The notes below the pieces were generated by a model that saw nothing but the letters and a program-made list of their open reading frames with translations, searched no databases and had not been told where the DNA came from. A stretch of 40,330 nucleotides of DNA from an uncultured Wenzhouxiangella sp. (GTDB taxonomy: Bacteria > Pseudomonadota > Gammaproteobacteria > Xanthomonadales > Wenzhouxiangellaceae), in assembly GCA_913057255.1 (NCBI GenBank), contig CAJXNU010000004.1:1-40330 (forward strand), read 5' to 3'. Positions 1-10,369 of the stretch are shown one piece after another; position 1 is the stretch's first letter; every line of letters starts with the position of its first letter. A program made the translations under genes and the position numbers.

Positions 1-4
1 ATTT

Positions 5-38
5 GTGACTGGAGTTCAGACGTGTGCTCTTCCGATCT
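5..38 (+). other. Illumina TruSeq read-2/index adapter sequence retained at contig end
   Basis: Bases 5-38 read gtgactggagttcagacgtgtgctcttccgatct, identical to the standard TruSeq adapter/primer sequence; not genomic. Confidence 0.97.
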
Positions 39-1665
39 CATTGCTCGTCTGGATCCCGACGATCCGCTGGATTATCCGCTGATTACTCTACTGGCCGATG
101 TAGTAGATCGCTTAATGGAACAGGTTGCCGATCCACCAAGTGAAGAAGAGCCGGCCGGCCCAGTTGTCACTGAGGTCAGTGTGGAGGAGTATGAGTTAAT
201 TGGTATCGATGGTGCCACTGAAGAAAACATTGATGTTATCAATGATGCAATAAATCAAACCCCTGCGGACGGTACGGGTGTGGATGGCATCGATAAAGTC
301 CAGGAAATTGTCACGTCGGTTACAACGGATCCAGACCCCGAGGCGGTTGCTGACTTGGTGGACCTAGTCAGTTCGCCTGATCCAGCCCAGCCGCCAACGG
401 TCGAGGACTATAAGGATGCTGGCATCTATGGCGTGGTGGACGATCGCATCGTCACAGTCAATGATTTTATTGCCAATGTGCCACCGGGCGATGGCCTGGA
501 TCGCCAGAAAATTCAGGATATTGTAAACATCGTCAACAAAATTGTGGCCACTGCTGATGGGGATGCTGACAATGCTCCAGACCTCGACCAGGCAACGCTT
601 CAAGAACTGGGTCTAGAGGAAATAGAGACACCCGCCGAAGTTGACTTGATCAATGACATCATCTCGCGCATCGATCTGGCCGATTCGATTGATTATTCGC
701 TGATTAGTGAATTGGCGGATGTCGTGAATCGATTAACGGATCTGGCGGGTAACCAACCAGGAGACGGTGAGCCTTCCAGCCCGGATTTGCCAGCCATTTC
801 GCCGGACGATTACGAGCTCATCGGCATTGATGGAGTGACTGAAGACAATGTGAATGATGTGAACCAAGCCGTTGCTGAAACACCAGCAGATGGCACCGGC
901 GTGGATAGCATAGATAAAGTCCAAGAAGTTGTGACTGTGGTCACAACGGAGCCAGACCCGCAAGCTGTAGATGACCTAGTGAGTTCTGTCACCACGCCCG
1001 ATCCAGTGGATCCGCCGACGGCATCAGAATATCAAGCAGCCGGTATTTACGGTGTGCTGGATGATCGTGTGGAGTCTCTTAATGGCCTGTTGAATGATCT
1101 GCCACCGAGCTCAATCACGAGCCGAGAAGACATTCAGGCGGTGGTTAATATCATTAATGCGCTGATTTCAGCCGCCGATGGTAACCCAGAAACCATTCCT
1201 AACTTATCTTTAGAGCAGTTTGAGAGGCTGGGCCTAGATCAATGGCTAAGCGATTCAATGCGTCAGCAGTTCTTTAATACATCGTTGGGATCACAATCTG
1301 TTGGAGTGGCTTCGGAACTGGGCTCGCTTCAAGAAATTGCTTCTGTGGTAGATGCGCTGTTCCAAGCGGTGGAAACGGCGATTGTTCCAGAGCTGACGCC
1401 AGAAGATTATCAGCTCATCGGTATTGATGGTCTGGGCGAGAACAATGTGTCCATTGTGAATCAGGCCATTGCAGACGGAGAAGTCGATCTTAGTAGCTTG
1501 GCTACAGTGCAGTCAGGAGTTGATGACATCTTGCTGAAGGTCAGCATCCCAGTGCCTGTTCCAGTGAATCAGGCTGCAGCACTCGAGCTGTTGGTTTGGC
1601 TGATGTGGATGATGGGTCTTTGGCTGATTGCCAGAGATTCTCGTCGCCGACAGTCGATCAAGTAG
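39..1665 (+). CDS. Repeat-rich probable surface/exported protein, 5'-truncated at contig end, with C-terminal sorting-like tail
   Basis: Open frame continues through the adapter, so the GTG start at 22 is artefactual. (Y)ELIGIDG repeats begin at nt 190, 811 and 1408. The C-terminus VPVPVNQAAALELLVWLMWMMGLWLIARDSRRRQ is a hydrophobic helix followed by a basic cluster. Confidence 0.8.
190..1540 (+). repeat. Long in-frame tandem super-repeat (621 nt then 597 nt, then a partial copy)
   Basis: Protein repeats YELIGIDGATEENIDVINDAI.. / YELIGIDGVTEDNVNDVNQAV.. / YQLIGIDGLGENNVSIVNQAI.. start at nt 190, 811 and 1408. Confidence 0.85.
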
Positions 1666-1705
1666 CGACTGTTTGCTGAGCTGAGGAGTTTTTGTTGTTA
1701 AATGA

Positions 1706-1781
<76 letters not shown>

Positions 1782-1923
1782 CTCATTGACTTGACTAGGC
1801 CTGACTGGCGTAGGCAAGCGACTATTCTACCATGATCCATGGCGCCGTCTAGGGCCAGATCCCACAAATCCTCTGCTGAAGCCTTTCGATTGTCACCTTC
1901 AGATCATCAGTGCGGGAGGCAGC

Positions 1924-3357
1924 CTATTCAGATGTCGCTGGCGGTTGGATCGTGAGTTTCACTGCGGTGCCGGGAGTATTGGGTTCAATGGATAGCTCGC
2001 CACCGAGCTCCGCCGCTCTTTTTTTCATGTTCGCTAAGCCACGACCCGCTCGGAGCGGTTCTCCAAACCCCACGCCATCATCAATCACTTCAATATGCAG
2101 ATACCGATGTGGATCGCAGCGCGCGCCAATAGAAATATTGTTGGCGTTGGCATGCCGAAGAGCGTTGGTCAGGGCCTCTTGAATGATTCGCATGACCTGA
2201 ACTTGCTGGCGGCTTGAGAAGGCAGGACATCGCTCCAACGCAACATCCCAATGAATGGCAATGCCGGTGGCCTGTAATCGCTGCCGCGTCCGGTGTCGAA
2301 AGTTGGCCAATGCTTGATTCAGGCTAGAGCCCGTGATCTCTAAAGTGTCCGCCAGTAAATGAAGGTCCGCGAGGCATTGATCCAGCAATTCAGATAAGGC
2401 GTTTTGATCCAACGTTCCATGTTCAAGCGCCTGCTTGGCGATGATTAACTGCGAACCAAAGCCATCGTGCATATCTTGTAACAAAGCCTCACGCTCTTGG
2501 AGCCGTGACTGCCTCGCCGTACTTTGTAAGAGCTCCTCCTGCATGGCTTTTGCAGAAGCCTCGGCTTTTTTCTGTCGGCTGAGATCCATTAAGACACCTT
2601 CCCAGACCACGGTGCCATCGTCGAGCTCGCGCGGGATGGATTCTGCGCTGATCCACCGGACTTCACCATCGACAATCACGCGAGTCTCGCCATAAAACGG
2701 CACTCTTTCAGCAAACGTTTTGGCATTGAGTGCCACCCACTCATCGTAGTCATCAGGATGTACGCAGGCGAAACCTTTCAGAGGGTCGGATTCGGCCTCT
2801 TCGCGGCTCAGTCCAGTCAGTTCGAGAAAGCGAGTGCTCATAAACCGAAAGTTGGCCAGATCAGCACCGGGCTCTAACACCATGGTGTAGGTTCCAACCG
2901 GGATATTTTCAGTCAGCAAATAGGCTTCTTCCTTCAGGCGCTGTTCCGCAGATTCCAAGGCGCGTTCGGTCGAGCGCTGCTCTGTCTTATCCTGAAAGGC
3001 AGAAATCACAAGGCCATGCGTGACGGTGGGGTGAACCACCAGCTGACGATCTTGGCCCCACCGGTCAATCAAAAGAAATTCTTTTGGCTTGGCTGGCGCG
3101 CCTTGCTGTATGGCCTGCGTCAGCGCCTCAGTCCACCAAGCCATGGCCTCCAGTCGGGAAGGGCCCTTCGGCAATGCAAGCCTTGCGAATTCATCGAGAT
3201 TGGGGAGATCTTCTAGCGTGTAGCCAAACGCCTCTGTTAAAGCTCGATTGACAAAGAACACCTCACCACTTTTCTCCAAACTGGCAATGGAGATGGGTAT
3301 TGGAAGCTCAGAAAATAAATCAATGTAGGTGGCCACCCACTGCTTATGATCTGTCAT
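1924..3357 (-). CDS. PAS-domain sensor histidine kinase (HisKA_3/NarL-type), no transmembrane segment apparent
   Basis: PAS-like region FFVNRALTEAFGYTLEDLP and a second PAS/PAC region; H-box DMHDGFGSQLIIAKQ; ATPase NALRHANANN and DDGVGFGEP..GRGLANMKKRA. Confidence 0.88.
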   Translation of the reverse strand: MTDHKQWVATYIDLFSELPIPISIASLEKSGEVFFVNRALTEAFGYTLEDLPNLDEFARLALPKGPSRLEAMAWWTEALTQAIQQGAPAKPKEFLLIDRWGQDRQLVVHPTVTHGLVISAFQDKTEQRSTERALESAEQRLKEEAYLLTENIPVGTYTMVLEPGADLANFRFMSTRFLELTGLSREEAESDPLKGFACVHPDDYDEWVALNAKTFAERVPFYGETRVIVDGEVRWISAESIPRELDDGTVVWEGVLMDLSRQKKAEASAKAMQEELLQSTARQSRLQEREALLQDMHDGFGSQLIIAKQALEHGTLDQNALSELLDQCLADLHLLADTLEITGSSLNQALANFRHRTRQRLQATGIAIHWDVALERCPAFSSRQQVQVMRIIQEALTNALRHANANNISIGARCDPHRYLHIEVIDDGVGFGEPLRAGRGLANMKKRAAELGGELSIEPNTPGTAVKLTIQPPATSE

Positions 3358-3489
3358 TGAATATTCACCCCATGACTGGATAATCTATACGTGACTCAAT
3401 CCAAGCATGATTGTTTATGATCACGACCACTGGGATGACATGATAAACCTTACGGGGTCTGGATTGGAGAATACTGTAGGGCAGGGAGT

Positions 3490-3906
3490 GTGCGCATGTT
3501 CTTTCAACAAATCAAGGCTTTGCTCGTTGTATCTTGCTTGCTGGTATTGACCGCCTGCGCGGTGTCGCCGCGATCACAATCCATTGCAGATGATTCAGCG
3601 GATCCATTGGCCTCTTCTTTGGAGAGAGTCCGTTACAGCGAGCTCTCCGCCTGGTCTTTGCTGGCGGATGGGAGCTTATGGATTGAGCTGAACAATCCGA
3701 TTCGCACCTATCGGTTGGCGCTTCGGCCCTCATGCACTTTTGCTCTCAGAGAGGCGCTCACCATCGGTTTCAATGGGATGAGTCCTGACTTCATCGCTTT
3801 GGGTGACCGAGTGATCGTCGGTCGCAATCAATGCGAAATTGTGGGGATCTATGAGACAGACGACGAGCGCGCTACACGGGCCGCGGTGGAAAAAGCGCTA
3901 AATTAG
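3490..3906 (+). CDS. Small lipoprotein, DUF6491-like
   Basis: Lipobox LLVLTAC after an N-terminal hydrophobic segment; two further conserved-looking Cys; family assignment tentative. Confidence 0.7.
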   Translation: MRMFFQQIKALLVVSCLLVLTACAVSPRSQSIADDSADPLASSLERVRYSELSAWSLLADGSLWIELNNPIRTYRLALRPSCTFALREALTIGFNGMSPDFIALGDRVIVGRNQCEIVGIYETDDERATRAAVEKALN

Positions 3907-3917
3907 GTCAGGTCAAG

Positions 3918-4193
3918 TCAGGTGGTTTCAGGTGGGACATAGCCCACCGCCTGGTCTACTTCGCCACCAAACAAGAAAGCCTCTGCCTGCTCAATTAAGT
4001 ACTTGCGATGTTCTGGGTCAATGGGGCTTAGGCGGTTTTCATTGATCAACATGGTTTGATGCGCCAGCCACTGCTGCCAGGCTTCTTGACTGATTTCATT
4101 GAGAATGCGCTCCCCCAATGGCCCAGGCAGAGGCGCTCTTTTTAATCGAGTGCCGATTTGGCCGAGATACTGACAATGAACAGTTCCACTCAT
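3918..4193 (-). CDS. yggX: Probable Fe(2+)-trafficking protein YggX
   Basis: Motif EAWQQWLAHQTMLINENRLSPIDPEHRKYL; size 91 aa; located just downstream of mutY. Confidence 0.95.
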   Translation of the reverse strand: MSGTVHCQYLGQIGTRLKRAPLPGPLGERILNEISQEAWQQWLAHQTMLINENRLSPIDPEHRKYLIEQAEAFLFGGEVDQAVGYVPPETT

Positions 4194-5245
4194 GTGTCTA
4201 TTCTATCAAGAGCTTGACGGCAGAGCTCTGTAATCACCATCTCAATGGGTCTGGGGAGGCCAAGCATCAATGCTTTTTCAGGAGTCAACCAAGTCCACTC
4301 GCTGGCCGAGCTCCCATTGGCCGCTGCTGACTTTTCATCCACTAGGCAATGCTCAAAAGACAAGTGCAAGCGTCTGTGGGTGAGTAGATGCATCATGGGC
4401 TCAAGGTCCGGTCCTAAATCTTTGGTGACTCTAAAGCCACCCAGTGTCTGGGGTAAGCACCACAGGCCACCCCAAATGCCGTCTTCTTTGCGTCGCTCAA
4501 GCAAGAGCTCGTCTTTTTTGTTGCGGAGAATAAAAAAGTGCAGGGCCACGTCCAATTTTTCCCGCTTGGGCCTTGGGGTGGGCAGCTCATGCGTCCGGCC
4601 CAGCAACCTGGCTTGGCAGTCTTGATTCACTGGGCAATCGGTGCAATTGGGCCGGCTGCGACGGCACACCGTGGCACCAAGATCCATGATCGCTTGTGTG
4701 TAATCTCTCGCTGAGTCTTCGGGTGTGAGCCGATCGGCAGCGGCCCAAAGCGCTTTTTGCACCGAGGCTTTCCCCGCATAACCCTCAATCAGTTCATGCC
4801 GTGCCAACACCCTTTTGACATTGCCATCGAGAATGACGGCGCGTCGATTGTGTGCTTGGGCCACGATGGCATGAGCCGTCGAACGACCGATGCCGGGGAG
4901 TGCCTCAAGTTGACTGGGATCATCGGGTAGATGTCCCTTGTGCTCGAGCAGGCATTGTTTTGCGCACGCATGCAGGTTTCTAGCGCGTGCGTAATAACCT
5001 AATCCAGACCAGTGAGCCAGGACTTCATCTAAGTCTGCTCTGGCCAAGGTCTTGAGGTCTGGAAATCTCGCCATGAATCGATTGAAATAATCGATGACGG
5101 TGCTCACTTGGGTTTGCTGCAACATAATTTCTGAGACCCAAACCCGGTAGGGTGAGCGGTCGTGCTGCCAGGGAAGGTCATGCCGTCCTGATGATTGCCA
5201 CCAATTCAGAATTCGCGTTGCAAACGGGGCGATCGGTTCAGTCAA
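4190..5245 (-). CDS. mutY: Adenine DNA glycosylase MutY
   Basis: WVSEIMLQQTQVSTVIDYFNRFMARFP, LPGIGRSTAHAIVAQAHNRRAVILDGNVKRVLAR, C-terminal 4Fe-4S cysteines CRRSRPNCTDCPVNQDC. ORF extends to 5332 but a TTG at 5245 avoids overlapping ftsY. Confidence 0.95.
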   Translation of the reverse strand: MTEPIAPFATRILNWWQSSGRHDLPWQHDRSPYRVWVSEIMLQQTQVSTVIDYFNRFMARFPDLKTLARADLDEVLAHWSGLGYYARARNLHACAKQCLLEHKGHLPDDPSQLEALPGIGRSTAHAIVAQAHNRRAVILDGNVKRVLARHELIEGYAGKASVQKALWAAADRLTPEDSARDYTQAIMDLGATVCRRSRPNCTDCPVNQDCQARLLGRTHELPTPRPKREKLDVALHFFILRNKKDELLLERRKEDGIWGGLWCLPQTLGGFRVTKDLGPDLEPMMHLLTHRRLHLSFEHCLVDEKSAAANGSSASEWTWLTPEKALMLGLPRPIEMVITELCRQALDRIDT

Positions 5246-5252
5246 CGGGGCA

Positions 5253-6245
5253 TCAAGCCTCTTCGACAGGGAGTATGGCGTGGACAAACGTGCCCGCGTC
5301 AAAGGGTCGTAAGTCTTTGGCACTCTCACCAACGCCGATGAACCGAATCGGCAAGTTCAACTCTGAGGCCAAAGCAAACAAGACGCCACCACGGGCTGTG
5401 CCATCGAGTTTGGTCACCACTAGGCCTGTCAGTGAAGTGGCAGCATTAAATTCCTTGGCCTGCGCCAAGGCATTCTGGCCGGTGCCTGCATCGACCACCA
5501 GCAAGGTTTCATGTGGCGCACTCGGGTCAATCTTTTGCATCACCCGAGCCACTTTCTTGAGCTCTTGCATTAAATGATCTTGGGTATGCAGACGACCCGC
5601 GGTGTCACAAATCAATACATCCACACCACGGGCCGTGGCGGAGTGAATGGCATCATAGATCACCGCTGCAGAGTCGGCACCAGAGGCCTGTGCGATTACA
5701 GGGACGTCGTTTTGCTCGCCCCAGGCCTTGAGTTGGTCCACAGCCGCGGCTCGGAAGGTGTCACCGGCTGCAAGCATCACGCTCAATCCTTCATCGATGT
5801 AGCGTTTGGCCAACTTACCAATCGTTGTGGTCTTACCCACGCCATTGACGCCTACCATCAAGATGACAAATGGTTTTTTATCCCGATCAATACTCAAAAA
5901 TTGCTCTGCAGGCTCGATCAGGGCATAGAGCTCAGCTTGTACGGCAGGGAGCAACTGATCGGGGTGTTCAATGATGCGCTGATCGACGGCGTTCTTTAGC
6001 TGCGAGATGATGCGTTCGGTGGCCGTGACGCCCATATCGGCCATTAAAAGCGTGGTTTCGATTTCTTCAATGAGAACTTCATCGATTTGGGTGGCTTGGT
6101 TGAGCAAATCAAATAGATGCGATAGGCTCGATCGGGTGCGCTTGAGCCGAGATTCTAGGGGGTCTAGCCCACTTTGCTCGATGGGGCGGAGAGTGGTCGA
6201 TTCCACCCCTTGCCCTGATTTTTTGCGCCGAAAGATTGAAAACAT
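5253..6245 (-). CDS. ftsY: Signal recognition particle receptor FtsY
   Basis: GVNGVGKTTTIGKLAKRY, DTFRAAAVDQL, DTAGRLHTQDHLMQELKKV, TKLDGTARGG; likely start MFSIFRRKK. Confidence 0.97.
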   Translation of the reverse strand: MFSIFRRKKSGQGVESTTLRPIEQSGLDPLESRLKRTRSSLSHLFDLLNQATQIDEVLIEEIETTLLMADMGVTATERIISQLKNAVDQRIIEHPDQLLPAVQAELYALIEPAEQFLSIDRDKKPFVILMVGVNGVGKTTTIGKLAKRYIDEGLSVMLAAGDTFRAAAVDQLKAWGEQNDVPVIAQASGADSAAVIYDAIHSATARGVDVLICDTAGRLHTQDHLMQELKKVARVMQKIDPSAPHETLLVVDAGTGQNALAQAKEFNAATSLTGLVVTKLDGTARGGVLFALASELNLPIRFIGVGESAKDLRPFDAGTFVHAILPVEEA

Positions 6246-6281
6246 GGCCACAATCCAAATAAACGCTATCCTATCATTTCC

Positions 6282-6863
6282 ATGAGCCATAAAAAGCATA
6301 CAAACCAAGTCAGGATCATTGCCGGTGAGTGGCGCGGACGTCGTTTGCCAGTGATTGAAGCGCCCGGGTTAAGGCCCACCGGTGATCGGGTGCGGGAGAC
6401 GCTATTTAACTGGCTTGGACCCCACGTGATCGGCGCCCGATGTTTGGATCTATTTGCAGGGTCTGGCGCTTTGGGTCTAGAGTCCCTGTCTCGGGGCGCG
6501 GCATCGGTGATATTTGTGGAAAAATCTCAGGCCGTGTTGGATGGCCTCATTGAGGCCACTCGAGCTTGGCCGGGGATCGACAAAGCCGAGTTTGTGTGTG
6601 CCGATGCCAATGATTGGCTGATGCACGCGCATGCACCTTTTGATCTGGTGTTTCTAGACCCCCCATTTGAGAGCACGTGCATTGGCCAGTGGTGTCGTGC
6701 CTTAGTTCAGCAGGGTTTGGTTCGTGACGGTGGCCGCATTTATTTGGAGTCTGCCAAAGGGCAGGGCCTGAGTGAGGAGGCGCTGGATCCATCGCTGAGC
6801 ATGGAGCGACAGAAAGTGATCGGTCAGGTCGAGATTTCGCTGGTGCGTTATCATAGTGGCTGA
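6282..6863 (+). CDS. rsmD: 16S rRNA (guanine(966)-N(2))-methyltransferase RsmD
   Basis: RIIAGEWRGRRLPV, RPTGDRVRETLFNWL, LDLFAGSGALGLESLSRGA, FDLVFLDPPF; divergent from ftsY. Confidence 0.96.
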   Translation: MSHKKHTNQVRIIAGEWRGRRLPVIEAPGLRPTGDRVRETLFNWLGPHVIGARCLDLFAGSGALGLESLSRGAASVIFVEKSQAVLDGLIEATRAWPGIDKAEFVCADANDWLMHAHAPFDLVFLDPPFESTCIGQWCRALVQQGLVRDGGRIYLESAKGQGLSEEALDPSLSMERQKVIGQVEISLVRYHSG

Positions 6864-6870
6864 CGGTTAG

Positions 6871-9086
<2,216 letters not shown>

Positions 9087-9114
9087 AGCCCCCTAGCTCA
9101 CCTTTCCTAGATGA

Positions 9115-9141
9115 GGTGGCGAGACTTTCAGCCTCGCCACC
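9115..9141. terminator. Candidate bidirectional hairpin between convergent ggt and fadA-like genes
   Basis: 9-bp perfect inverted repeat GGTGGCGAG-N9-CTCGCCACC; only a weak T-run downstream on the + strand. Confidence 0.55.
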
Positions 9142-9166
9142 CAGCCTAAGACGATTTTCTCAAAGA

Positions 9167-10348
9167 CTATAAACGCTCAAAAATACCCGCGGCACCCATG
9201 CCGGTGCCAATACACATGGTGACCATGCCATAGCGGTCTCCGGTGCGTTTCATTCCGTGGAGCAGTTTGGCACCTAAAATGGCGCCTGTGGCGCCCAGTG
9301 GATGTCCTAAGGCGATGGCGCCACCAAGTGGGTTGACTCGCTCAGGGTCAATCTCTAGCTGCCTAATGACGGCCAGAGACTGTGCAGCGAATGCTTCGTT
9401 GAGCTCGATCCAATCCAAATCACTTTGGGCGATGCCGGTTTGTTTGAGTACCTTAGGAATGGCTTCAATGGGACCAATCCCCATGATTTCTGGCGGGACA
9501 CCGGCGACAGAAAAGCCTCTAAAGACGCCTAAGGGCTCAACGCCGAGTTCTTTGACAACGCGCTCTGAGACCAAAATCAGTGCCGCCGCGCCATCGGACA
9601 TCTGCGAGCTGTTGCCGGCGGTGACCGAGCCCTTGGCATTGAACACCGGTCTGAGTTTGGCCAGTGCTTCAAGTGTGGTGTCGCGTCTTGGTCCCTCATC
9701 GTGGGCGACCACCGTGTCTTTGGCTTTGATTTCGCCACTGGTAAAGTCAGGCCGGTGCGAGGTGACTGTCACTGGACGCACTTCTGGGAAAAGGCCCTGA
9801 TCAATGGCGGCCAAGGCCTTTTGGTGTGAGGCATAGGCAAAGGCATCTTGGTCTTCACGACTGATGTTCCATTGTTGGGCGACATTTTCGGCCGTGATGC
9901 CCATGCCATAGGCAATGCCCACATTGTCATCCTCGAAGACTTTTGGATTCATGGCCACTTTGTGACCCATCATGGGCACCATGGTCATGGTCTCTGTGCC
10001 TGCAGCGATCATGACATCGGCATCCCCTGTGCGAATTCGATCCGCGGCCATGGCGATGGTCTGTAGGCCCGATGAGCAAAAACGGTTGACGGTGACACCC
10101 GGCACGGTCTCTGGTAATCCGGCCAAGAGTGCGCCAATGCGGGCGACATTCATGCCTTGTTCCGCCTCTGGCATTGCACAGCCAACAATCACGTCTTCGA
10201 TGCGAGCGGGGTCTAGGCCGGGCACTTCTTTGAGTGCTTCTTTTAGTGCATGGGCCAGCAAATCATCGGGTCGATAATTGCGAAAGCCACCTTTGAAGGC
10301 ACGCCCGACGGGGGTACGAACGGCAGAAATTATGTATGCATCACTCAT
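9167..10348 (-). CDS. Acetyl-CoA C-acyltransferase (thiolase), FadA/FadI family
   Basis: VNRFCSSGLQTIAMAADRI active-site Cys; NPLGGAIALGHPLGATGA; MCIGTGMGAAGIFERL. Confidence 0.95.
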   Translation of the reverse strand: MSDAYIISAVRTPVGRAFKGGFRNYRPDDLLAHALKEALKEVPGLDPARIEDVIVGCAMPEAEQGMNVARIGALLAGLPETVPGVTVNRFCSSGLQTIAMAADRIRTGDADVMIAAGTETMTMVPMMGHKVAMNPKVFEDDNVGIAYGMGITAENVAQQWNISREDQDAFAYASHQKALAAIDQGLFPEVRPVTVTSHRPDFTSGEIKAKDTVVAHDEGPRRDTTLEALAKLRPVFNAKGSVTAGNSSQMSDGAAALILVSERVVKELGVEPLGVFRGFSVAGVPPEIMGIGPIEAIPKVLKQTGIAQSDLDWIELNEAFAAQSLAVIRQLEIDPERVNPLGGAIALGHPLGATGAILGAKLLHGMKRTGDRYGMVTMCIGTGMGAAGIFERL

Positions 10349-10369
10349 TGTTGTTGAGTCCTTTGAACT

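Noticed and set aside
22-38. GTG start codon for the 547-aa ORF as listed in the ORF track
   Set aside because: It lies within adapter sequence, so it is not a biological start.
190-1540. Protein repeats as a CRISPR or DNA satellite
   Set aside because: Repeats are long, in frame, diverged at synonymous sites and clearly coding.
1651-1671. CAGTCG-N9-CGACTG hairpin across the stop codon of the repeat protein as a terminator
   Set aside because: Short stem with no following T-run; weak evidence.
1830-1842. CCATGATCCATGG palindrome upstream of tRNA-Phe
   Set aside because: Short palindrome in the promoter spacer; likely chance without further copies.
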